From: Peptoniphilus_A harei_B
GTDB taxonomy: Bacteria; Bacillota; Clostridia; Tissierellales; Peptoniphilaceae
Assembly: GCA_032560695.1 (NCBI GenBank)
Contig: JAWGHR010000026.1
Span: 1-5,555 of the forward strand
DNA length: 5,555 nucleotides
Direction of reading: 5' to 3'
Positions 1 to 5,525 of this stretch are shown in pieces; positions within the stretch are counted from its first letter, which is position 1; each line of letters opens with the position of its first letter. The position numbers were made by a program, and so were the translations under genes. The notes beneath the pieces were generated by a model that did not search any database, was not told the origin of the DNA, and saw only the letters and a list, made by a program, of their open reading frames with translations.

Positions 1-15
1 CAAACATAGTTAAAC

Positions 16-63
16 TAAAATCTCCCTACAGTAAACAATATTGTTTATTGAAGGGAGATTTTA
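16..63 (+). terminator. Long hairpin, probable intrinsic terminator upstream of terS
   Basis: The 48 bases form one near-continuous dyad. The outer arms (16-27 and 52-63) pair perfectly over 12 bp. The inner 32-47 is a perfect 16-bp palindrome. The bases between them pair except for one G.U wobble (31/48) and one A.A mismatch (28/51). The outer arms have the A-rich/GC-box/T-rich form (AAAATCTCCCT and its complement) typical of bidirectional intrinsic terminators, and a T-rich tract follows. It would end transcription of whatever lies upstream and separate it from the packaging genes. A protein-binding palindrome is an alternative. Confidence 0.6.
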
Positions 64-75
64 TATTTAAGTATT

Positions 76-85
76 AGGAGGTGAT
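76..85 (+). promoter_or_regulatory. Ribosome binding site that points to an ATC start for terS
   Basis: AGGAGGTGAT is a near-perfect complement to the 3' end of 16S rRNA. It sits 7 nt (counted from GGAGG) before an ATC codon at 89-91 in the terS frame. No ATG, GTG or TTG in that frame lies between the upstream stop (68-70) and 194. The ATG at 194 has no Shine-Dalgarno sequence before it. The GTG inside the site (81-83) is in another frame and reaches a stop after 15 codons. Confidence 0.65.
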
Positions 86-88
86 ACT

Positions 89-661
89 ATCGCTAAAGAC
101 GGAACATACAGAGGTGGAAGAAGAGTAAAAGCGGGAGGCAAACCACAGCCTGCTGCTGAAAAAATAGAAAAAGGTAAAAAAGTAGAAGTTTTAATGAACG
201 ATATTCCAACATTCACTCCAGAAGAAATAGATGCAGTTGACTTACCAGATGGAGCAGTTCTTGATGGAACCGATATGCCAACACCTAGTGACTATCTATC
301 AGCAAAGCAAAAGAATGGAATACCACTTGGTGCGGATGAAATATACAAAGAGACATGGGGATGGTTAAAACAGAGAAACTGTGAGAACTTAGTAAATCCA
401 AGATTATTAGAATCCTATTCTCAGGCTTTTGCAAGATACATTCAATGTGAAGAAGCAATTAGTCAATTTGGACTATTAGGAAAGCATCCTACTACTGGAG
501 GAGTTATTGCATCTCCATTTGTACAGATGTCTAGCCAGTTTCAAAAGACAGCTAATCTTTTATGGTACGAGATTTACGACATAGTTAAAGAAAACTGCAC
601 TGAAGTTTATGAGGACTATGGAGAAGATATGATGGAAAAATTACTAAGGCAGAGGAGGTAA
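89..661 (+). CDS. terS: Phage terminase small subunit, P27 family (non-canonical ATC start)
   Basis: The small terminase subunit recognises the packaging site on phage DNA and delivers it to the large subunit. From ATC at 89 the protein is 190 residues. From the first conventional start (ATG 194) it is 155. I prefer 89 because the extra 35 residues begin AKDGTYRGGRRVKAGGKP, the Gly/Arg/Lys-rich N-terminus I recall from P27-type small terminases, and because the only good ribosome binding site lies there. A linker rich in Asp and Pro follows, then a helical body with Trp-containing segments (KETWGWLKQR, YSQAFARYIQCEEAI, FQKTANLLWYEIYDI) and a charged tail. The last codons overlap the Shine-Dalgarno sequence of the next gene, so the two are probably co-translated. 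The family call rests on remembered pattern and position ahead of terL. The ATC may be a real rare start, a mutation or a read error. Confidence 0.8.
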   Translation: MAKDGTYRGGRRVKAGGKPQPAAEKIEKGKKVEVLMNDIPTFTPEEIDAVDLPDGAVLDGTDMPTPSDYLSAKQKNGIPLGADEIYKETWGWLKQRNCENLVNPRLLESYSQAFARYIQCEEAISQFGLLGKHPTTGGVIASPFVQMSSQFQKTANLLWYEIYDIVKENCTEVYEDYGEDMMEKLLRQRR

Positions 662-666
662 TAAAT

Positions 667-1449
667 TTGTTTGAAAAAGTAAATCCAAAGCATCCAGATA
701 AAATAGCAGATTGCATTGCTGGTGCAATTGTAGATTTAGCATATAAAGAAAAAGATAATCCTAAAATAGCAGTCGAAGTTTTGCTGGGACATGGAAATTG
801 TCATGTAATTATTGAAACGGACTGTAATCTAAATAAAAAAGAAATTGAATCAACAATTAATAGGATAGCTGGAGATGTCATGGCAGATATTAAAATAGTA
901 GAACAGGATATCCACCTTTCAAAGAATCAAAAAGAAAAGACAAGATGTGGTGATAATGGAATATTTAAAGGAGTGCCTACATCTGAAGAAGAAAAGAAAC
1001 TCTCAACTATAGCCAGAGAAATTTATAGGAACTACCCATATGATGGGAAATACATCCTTGATGGAGATAGACTCATTATTTGTCAGTCAAATGTATCTAC
1101 AGAAATTTTAAAATCAATTTACCCAAGAGCAATCGTAAATCCATTAGGGGATTGGACTGGGGGGTTTAACGTTGATACTGGAGCAACTAATAGAAAACTC
1201 GGCTCTGATATGGGAAGAGCAGTAACTGGTGGAGGTCTTCATGGTAAGGACCTATCAAAGGCTGATGTATCAGTTAATATTTATGCCCACCTAAAGGCAC
1301 AAGAGGAAAATAGAGAGATTGAATTATCCTGTGCAATCGGGGATGAAACTGTTGATGGTAGACCATATTCAGAAATTGTAGAAATTGCTAGAAACTACAT
1401 TAACTCTATTGGTGGTTTTGAGGAATTTGCTAAATGGGGGCTAATATGA
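667..1449 (+). CDS. metK: Compact S-adenosylmethionine synthetase (methionine adenosyltransferase)
   Basis: The expected activity is to make SAM from methionine and ATP in the cytoplasm. Family motifs are visible in order: HPDKIAD at residues 9-15 (catalytic His9, metal-binding Asp11), AVEV at 35-38 (Glu37), CGDNG at 94-98 in place of the usual GAGDQG, NPLG at 158-161, the RK pair at 176-177, GGGLHGKDLSKAD at 188-200 (Lys194 and Lys198) and SCAIG at 221-225. At 260 residues it is far shorter than cellular MetK (about 380-400). The strand before HPDK, the loop that gates the active site before GDxG, and the C-terminal region all look trimmed. The start is TTG at 667, seven bases after AGGAGGT, which itself overlaps the end of terS. 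Its stop overlaps the start of the methyltransferase, so it likely supplies that enzyme with SAM. Catalytic competence is inferred from retained residues, not shown. Confidence 0.88.
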   Translation: MFEKVNPKHPDKIADCIAGAIVDLAYKEKDNPKIAVEVLLGHGNCHVIIETDCNLNKKEIESTINRIAGDVMADIKIVEQDIHLSKNQKEKTRCGDNGIFKGVPTSEEEKKLSTIAREIYRNYPYDGKYILDGDRLIICQSNVSTEILKSIYPRAIVNPLGDWTGGFNVDTGATNRKLGSDMGRAVTGGGLHGKDLSKADVSVNIYAHLKAQEENREIELSCAIGDETVDGRPYSEIVEIARNYINSIGGFEEFAKWGLI

Positions 1450-2681
1450 TTACAACCAAAGAAATGAAATTAGTTGATATTGAAAAACTTGTGCCCTATG
1501 TAAATAATGCAAGAACTCACTCACAAGATCAGATTAACAAACTACGATCATCAATTAGAGAGTTTGGTTTTATCAATCCTGTAATTATTGATAAAGACTA
1601 CGGAGTTATTGCAGGCCATGGAAGAATTATGGCAGCAAAGGAAGAAGGTATAAAAGAAGTACCTTGTGTCTTTGCAGACCATCTAAATGAGGCACAGAAG
1701 AAAGCCTATATCTTAGCTGATAACAGAATGGCTCTTGATGCTGGTTGGGATGAAGAACTACTAAGAGTAGAAATTGAGTCCCTGGAAGATTATGGTTTTA
1801 ATGTAGAACTTACTGGGTTTTCACCAGATGAACTATCTAATATTTTTGACTTAGGAAATGATACAGAAGATGATGGCTTTGATGTAGAGGAAGAATTAGA
1901 AAAACCTACTTTTTCAAAGGCTGGAGATATATGGACATTAGGCAAGCATACAGTCATCTGTGGAGATTCTACAGATGACTTTACTTACGAAAAATTGATG
2001 GGAGAATCAAAAGCAAATCTTATCATCACAGACCCTCCATACAATGTAAACTATGAAGGAACTGCTGGAAAAATTAAAAATGACAATATGGAGCAAGGTA
2101 AATTCTATGAATTTTTACTAAGCTCCTTTTTAAATATGGAAAAGTTCCTCGCAGATGATGGTTCGATTTATGTTTTCCATGCTGATACAGAAGGACTTAA
2201 TTTTAGAAAGTCATTTCAAGACGCTGGCTTTTATTTATCTGGAACTTGTATTTGGAAGAAACAGTCCCTTGTACTTGGAAGAAGTCCATATCAATGGCAA
2301 CATGAACCCATCCTTTATGGTTGGAAGAAAAAAGGAAAACACAACTGGTATACAGGAAGGAAGGAGTCTACCATTTGGGAATTTGATAAACCAAGAAAAA
2401 ATGGCGACCACCCTACTATGAAACCTATTCCACTCTTATCTTATCCGATTAAAAATTCATCAATGACAAACTCGATTGTACTTGATCCATTTGGTGGAAG
2501 TGGAAGTACACTAATAGCTTGTGAACAGACTGATAGGATTTGTAGGATGATTGAACTTGATGAAAAGTTTGTAGATGTCATTGTAAATAGATTTATTGAA
2601 TTGGTTGGTAGTAATAAAGATGTAAGTCTTTTAAGAAATGGAAAAGAGTATAAGTATGAAGATGTTATTAATTTAACTTGA
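1446..2681 (+). CDS. ParB-like nuclease domain fused to a beta-class adenine-specific DNA methyltransferase
   Basis: Predicted to transfer a methyl group from SAM to adenine N6 in DNA. From ATG 1446 the protein has 411 residues. Residues 1 to about 130 are a ParB/Srx-like domain (LVPYVNNARTHS, FINPVIID, then GHGR at 57-60, and ILADNRMA). An acidic linker follows (about 137-153). The methyltransferase has DPPY at 196-199, HPTMKP at 322-327 and DPFGGSGST at 347-355, followed by an acidic ELD (370-372). The catalytic motif comes before the SAM-binding motif, which is the beta-class order, and DPPY favours N6-adenine over N4-cytosine. I chose 1446 because its ATG overlaps the metK stop as ATGA, a sign of translational coupling. 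ATG 1434 would add four residues. There is no partner endonuclease, so it looks like an orphan phage methylase. The target site is unknown. Confidence 0.9.
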   Translation: MITTKEMKLVDIEKLVPYVNNARTHSQDQINKLRSSIREFGFINPVIIDKDYGVIAGHGRIMAAKEEGIKEVPCVFADHLNEAQKKAYILADNRMALDAGWDEELLRVEIESLEDYGFNVELTGFSPDELSNIFDLGNDTEDDGFDVEEELEKPTFSKAGDIWTLGKHTVICGDSTDDFTYEKLMGESKANLIITDPPYNVNYEGTAGKIKNDNMEQGKFYEFLLSSFLNMEKFLADDGSIYVFHADTEGLNFRKSFQDAGFYLSGTCIWKKQSLVLGRSPYQWQHEPILYGWKKKGKHNWYTGRKESTIWEFDKPRKNGDHPTMKPIPLLSYPIKNSSMTNSIVLDPFGGSGSTLIACEQTDRICRMIELDEKFVDVIVNRFIELVGSNKDVSLLRNGKEYKYEDVINLT

Positions 2682-2724
2682 TATAAATCAGTATTTGAGT
2701 GATATATGTATGTGAGGTGATTAG

Positions 2725-2937
2725 ATGATTTCAAGGGAAATTATACAAAAATTAAAAGAAACTTATCATGTAGGTACAAGAGTAAAACTAATCCAAATGG
2801 AAGATGAACAGGCTCCACCAGTTGGAACCTTAGGCACAGTTTATGGGGTGGATGCCATTGGATCAATCCTTGTAAAATGGGACAATGGTTCGATGTTAAA
2901 TGTAATTTTTAAGGAAGATATTATTGAAAAAATTTGA
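2725..2937 (+). CDS. DUF4314 domain protein
   Basis: This 70-residue protein consists almost entirely of a DUF4314 domain. A short helical N-terminus (1-14) leads into VGTRVKLIQM (16-25), the conserved APPVGTLGTV (30-39), then VDAIGSILVKWDNGSMLNV (42-60). The alternating small barrel-like strands and the WDNG turn suggest an SH3-like fold, but that is inference. GAGGTGAT at 2713-2720 provides a good ribosome binding site for ATG 2725. The gene lies 43 bases after the methyltransferase. I recall DUF4314 proteins as frequent small genes in Gram-positive phages and conjugative elements, where their function is not established. Nothing here identifies a partner or substrate. Confidence 0.8.
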   Translation: MISREIIQKLKETYHVGTRVKLIQMEDEQAPPVGTLGTVYGVDAIGSILVKWDNGSMLNVIFKEDIIEKI

Positions 2938-2962
2938 AATTTAATCTTTCTTACTGCCGTAT

Positions 2963-3008
2963 ATTGCTTGACTATTCCTCTATTGTACGGGAATATGTGT
3001 ACAACAAA
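2963..3008 (+). repeat. 46-nt intergenic leader repeat, copy 1, with TTGTAC/GTACAA dyad
   Basis: This copy matches 3422-3467 without gaps. The first 11 bases (ATTGCTTGACT) are identical, the next 9 are mostly different, and the last 26 (2983-3008) are identical. The identical block contains a 6-bp inverted repeat (2983-2988 with 2999-3004) around a 10-base loop, GGGAATATGT. It ends just before the Shine-Dalgarno sequence of the gene at 3025. It may be an RNA hairpin in the leader or a protein-binding operator. TTGACT could be a -35 box, but the matching -10 (GAATAT at 17-bp spacing) is poor. Confidence 0.75.
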
Positions 3009-3024
3009 AGAGGAGGTATAAAAA

Positions 3025-3393
3025 ATGAAAAAGATTGAACTACTAGAAAACATTAAAGAAAAAGAAGAATTCGAAGAAAATAAAATAAGTTACAGATTTT
3101 ATTGGGCATATAGAGAATCCCAAAGGATAGGTAGAGACATCTTAAACTTTGATGATGTTGGATTTGAAGAAAACCACCAAGAAATCATAGAGAATATTGA
3201 AAGATTTGAGATACAAGAATTTACAATTTCAGACCAGTCAACAGGCCTTATGAAAGGGCTAAAAAGTTTTAAAAGAAGAGGTCATTTTCCTGAAGACCTA
3301 ATTGAAATAGATACAGGAAGAACCCATTGGAACTTTAAAGAAAACAAAGAAGAAAAAGAATATACACCTGCACTTCTTTTTAAGAGAAATTAA
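3025..3393 (+). CDS. Hypothetical small phage protein, 122 aa
   Basis: I do not recognise a named function. The start at ATG 3025 is well supported by AGGAGG at 3011-3016. The N-terminal 20 residues are Lys/Glu-rich and probably helical. A distinctive aromatic segment YRFYWAYRESQRIGRDIL (23-40) follows, then an acidic region and IQEFTISDQSTGLMKGL (63-79), which could be a strand followed by a helix. The last part (about 98-120) is charged, with TGRTHWNF. No signal peptide, membrane segment or metal-binding motif is seen. I have a memory of similar proteins in clostridial phages and mobile elements beginning with YRFYWAYR-like text, but cannot assign a family. It has its own leader, shared in sequence with the next gene, which suggests common control rather than simple read-through. 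Confidence 0.75.
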   Translation: MKKIELLENIKEKEEFEENKISYRFYWAYRESQRIGRDILNFDDVGFEENHQEIIENIERFEIQEFTISDQSTGLMKGLKSFKRRGHFPEDLIEIDTGRTHWNFKENKEEKEYTPALLFKRN

Positions 3394-3421
3394 GAATAAA
3401 AACAGAGAGTGAAGCAAGATG

Positions 3422-3467
3422 ATTGCTTGACTTATCTCTTGTTGTACGGGAATATGTGTACAACAAA
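3422..3467 (+). repeat. 46-nt intergenic leader repeat, copy 2, with longer dyad
   Basis: This is the second copy of the element at 2963-3008. Its inverted repeat is longer: TTGTTGTAC (3439-3447) pairs perfectly with GTACAACAA (3458-3466) over 9 bp, around the same loop sequence. Like copy 1 it starts about 25-30 bases after the preceding stop codon and ends directly before the ribosome binding site of a small gene. The coding sequences downstream of the two copies do not resemble each other, so the element has been kept or copied independently of the genes. Confidence 0.75.
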
Positions 3468-3486
3468 GGAGAAGGAGAGTATTACC

Positions 3487-3774
3487 ATGAAAAAAGACCT
3501 TTTAGAAAGATTAGAAACAGAAGTTAAAGCTTGCAAAAGATACGCAGAAAACTCAATAAAAAAATCAAAAGAGGGCAAGATTGGAGCAGCCATTAACCTT
3601 CTAGACATAGCAGGAACAGCAAAGAAATGTGCAGACCAAGTTCATGAAGAACTTTGGGAGGTATCAAAAGGAAATTTAACAGATGAAGAATTTCAACTTT
3701 TTGCAGAATCAGAAACACTAGATAGAGAACTTAAGAAAGCTTACAAAGAATTAAACATAGCAAGACAAAGATAA
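3487..3774 (+). CDS. Hypothetical small helical phage protein, 95 aa
   Basis: The function is not recognised. The protein is nearly all predicted helix. Residues 1-29 are Lys/Glu-rich with a heptad-like hydrophobic pattern. GAAINLLDIAGTAKKCADQVHEELWEV (33-59) is a more hydrophobic amphipathic helix, and residues 65-95 form a third charged helix. There are two cysteines (C16 and C48), no signal peptide and no membrane span. ATG 3487 is chosen because GGAG/AAGGAG (3468-3477) precedes it by nine bases. In-frame ATGs at 3454 (inside the leader hairpin) and 3409 are open but poorly placed, and the sequence before 3487 is the conserved repeat rather than gene-specific coding sequence. A small helical bundle that binds a protein or DNA is plausible but unproven. 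Confidence 0.75.
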   Translation: MKKDLLERLETEVKACKRYAENSIKKSKEGKIGAAINLLDIAGTAKKCADQVHEELWEVSKGNLTDEEFQLFAESETLDRELKKAYKELNIARQR

Positions 3775-3785
3775 AAATAAAATTC

Positions 3786-3809
3786 CAAATAGAGTTTAGG
3801 CTCTATTTG
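3786..3809 (+). other. Hairpin downstream of the small helical gene
   Basis: CAAATAGAG (3786-3794) and CTCTATTTG (3801-3809) form a perfect 9-bp stem with a six-base loop, 11 bases after the preceding stop codon. No T-run follows, so by itself it is not a classic intrinsic terminator. It could protect the 3' end of the upstream mRNA or act together with the next hairpin. Confidence 0.5.
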
Positions 3810-3819
3810 TCGTAGTAGA

Positions 3820-3844
3820 AGTCACAATCAGGTGGCTATTTTTT
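3820..3844 (+). terminator. Probable intrinsic terminator before the large terminase gene
   Basis: AGTCAC (3820-3825) pairs with GTGGCT (3832-3837), with one G.U wobble and a six-base loop, and is followed by six T residues at 3839-3844. The stem is short, so termination may be partial. That would let some transcripts continue into terL, whose ribosome binding site starts 18 bases later. I see no convincing promoter between this site and terL. Confidence 0.5.
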
Positions 3845-3872
3845 ATGCTTATTTTTATAGGAAGGAGGTCAA

Positions 3873-5462
3873 ATGAAATATAAACCAACAAAATTTATGC
3901 TACCTACATCTCACTATGATAAAAACAAAGCAGATTATGCTGTCACCTTTATAGAATGTCTAAAACATACAAAAGGTAGATGGGCAGGTAAAGACTTTAA
4001 GCTAATTGAATGGCAAGAAGAAATCATAAGAGATTTATTTGGAATTGTAAAAGATACAGGATACAGACAATTTAATACAGCATATATTGAAATACCAAAG
4101 AAGATGGGGAAATCTGAACTTGCAGCTGCAGTGGCACTTCTTCTAACTTGCGGTGATGGAGAAGAAAGAGCCGAGGTCTATGGATGTGCTGCTGATAGGC
4201 AACAGGCAACTATAGTTTTTGATGTGGCTGCTGATATGGTAAGAATGAGCCCAGCACTATCCAAAAGAGTAAAAATTTTGGCATCTCAAAAGAGAATGAT
4301 TTATAAGCCGACTAATTCTTTCTATCAAGTTTTATCTGCAGAGGCCTATTCCAAACACGGATTTAATATTCATGGTGTGGTATTTGACGAGCTTCATACT
4401 CAGCCCAATAGAAAATTATTTGATGTTATGACAAAAGGGTCTGGTGATGCGAGAACCCAACCTTTATATTTTCTTATAACAACTGCAGGAACAGATACCA
4501 AATCAATCTGCTATGAGACTCATCAAAAGGCAGTCGACATAATTGAAGGTAGAAAAACTGATCCAACATTCTATCCTGTGATTTATGGAGCCGATAGAGA
4601 AGACGATTGGACAGATGAAAAAGTATGGCATAAAGCAAATCCATCTCTTGGAATTACAGTTCCTGTAGAAAAAGTAAGACAAGCCTGTGAATCGGCTAAG
4701 CAAAATCCAACTGAAGAGAATGCCTTCAGACAGTTAAGATTAAATCAGTGGGTTAAACAAGCAATTAGGTGGATGCCTATGGAAAAGTGGGACCTATGTA
4801 ATTTTGCTGTTAATGAAGAAGAACTAAAAGGCAGAGTTTGTTATGGAGGTCTTGACCTATCATCTACAACAGATATTACAGCTTTTGTTTTAGTCTTTCC
4901 TCCGATGGATGAAGAAGATAAATATCAAATATTACCCTACTTTTGGTTGCCAGAAGACAACCTCGATCTAAGAGTAAAAAGAGACCATGTAAACTATGAC
5001 CTATGGAAAAAACAAGGCTATATTATGACAACAGAAGGTAATGTAGTCCACTATGGGTTTATAGAAAAATTTATAGAGGACCTAGGTGAGATATATAACA
5101 TTAGAGAAATTGCTTTTGATAGGTGGGGAGCAGTTCAGATGGTTCAAAACTTAGAAGGCATGGGATTTACTGTCGTTCCTTTTGGGCAAGGATTTAAAGA
5201 TATGTCTCCACCAACAAAAGAATTAATGAAACTAACCCTTGAAAGAAAAATAGCCCATGGAGGTAATCCAGTTCTAAGGTGGATGATGGATAATATTTTT
5301 ATCCGAACGGATCCAGCTGGAAACATCAAGGCAGATAAAGAAAAATCCACAGAAAAAATAGATGGAGTGATTGCTACAATCATGGCCCTTGATAGAGCTA
5401 TAAGGTGTGGCAATGATACAAGTGAATCGGTTTATGATGATAGGGGATTGATTGTTTTTTAA
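3873..5462 (+). CDS. terL: Phage terminase large subunit (packaging ATPase and nuclease)
   Basis: The motor of phage DNA packaging: it cuts concatemeric DNA and pumps it through the portal using ATP. The 529 residues are full length for the Terminase_1 (YmfN-like) type. The ATPase half has an adenine-binding WQEEII region (47-52), a deviant Walker A IPKKMGKSE (74-82, Lys80), Walker B VVFDE (169-173, Asp172 and Glu173) and a coupling motif TTAG (203-206). The nuclease half shows the expected spaced acidic residues: GLDLS (326-330, Asp328), AFDRWG (414-419, Asp416) and EKIDG (494-498, Asp497). AAGGAGGT at 3862-3869 supports ATG 3873. The gene lies about 3.2 kb after terS, with five genes between and a hairpin with a T-run just upstream. 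No frameshift or missing catalytic residue is seen. Confidence 0.95.
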   Translation: MKYKPTKFMLPTSHYDKNKADYAVTFIECLKHTKGRWAGKDFKLIEWQEEIIRDLFGIVKDTGYRQFNTAYIEIPKKMGKSELAAAVALLLTCGDGEERAEVYGCAADRQQATIVFDVAADMVRMSPALSKRVKILASQKRMIYKPTNSFYQVLSAEAYSKHGFNIHGVVFDELHTQPNRKLFDVMTKGSGDARTQPLYFLITTAGTDTKSICYETHQKAVDIIEGRKTDPTFYPVIYGADREDDWTDEKVWHKANPSLGITVPVEKVRQACESAKQNPTEENAFRQLRLNQWVKQAIRWMPMEKWDLCNFAVNEEELKGRVCYGGLDLSSTTDITAFVLVFPPMDEEDKYQILPYFWLPEDNLDLRVKRDHVNYDLWKKQGYIMTTEGNVVHYGFIEKFIEDLGEIYNIREIAFDRWGAVQMVQNLEGMGFTVVPFGQGFKDMSPPTKELMKLTLERKIAHGGNPVLRWMMDNIFIRTDPAGNIKADKEKSTEKIDGVIATIMALDRAIRCGNDTSESVYDDRGLIVF

Positions 5463-5502
5463 TCTCGCTATTTTTGATTTATCATAGCCAAATCTATTAA
5501 AA

Positions 5503-5522
5503 TGGCGAAATTAATCTCGCCA
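5503..5522 (+). other. Small dyad in the non-coding region after terL
   Basis: TGGCGA (5503-5508) pairs with TCGCCA (5517-5522) around an eight-base AT-rich loop. The left arm could alternatively pair with CGCCAT at 5538-5543, so the two structures would exclude each other. An AATCTCGC octamer occurs both right after the terL stop (5461-5468) and inside this dyad (5513-5520). There is no T-run, so a terminator is unlikely. An operator or a remnant of inserted DNA is possible. Confidence 0.3.
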
Positions 5523-5525
5523 GCA

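Noticed and set aside
81..128. GTG start at 81 followed by a -1 frameshift into terS
   Set aside because: The frame runs only 15 codons, no slippery heptamer is present, and the GTG lies inside the Shine-Dalgarno sequence itself.
2155..2421. 88-codon open frame on the plus strand inside the methyltransferase
   Set aside because: It is fully within the methyltransferase gene in another frame, and the methyltransferase frame carries the recognisable motifs.
2441..2734. 97-codon open frame on the minus strand
   Set aside because: It lies opposite the conserved C-terminal methyltransferase motifs (DPFGGSGST region), has a Ser/Leu-rich composition typical of an antisense shadow, and has no ribosome binding site.
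2841..3053. 70-codon open frame on the minus strand
   Set aside because: It overlaps the DUF4314 gene, the leader repeat and the start of the next gene. Its sequence is low-complexity Ser/Phe/Ile with no start signal.
2963..3467. CRISPR-like repeats
   Set aside because: There are only two copies, 459 bases apart with a gene between them, so this is not a repeat-spacer array.
3409..3486. Upstream start for the 95-residue gene (ATG 3409 or 3454)
   Set aside because: The extra codons are the conserved non-coding leader repeat, and the strong Shine-Dalgarno sequence is placed for ATG 3487.
4503..4703. 66-codon open frame on the minus strand
   Set aside because: It is an antisense shadow of terL with no ribosome binding site and no recognisable sequence. 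The minus-strand frame at 5144-5413 is rejected for the same reason.
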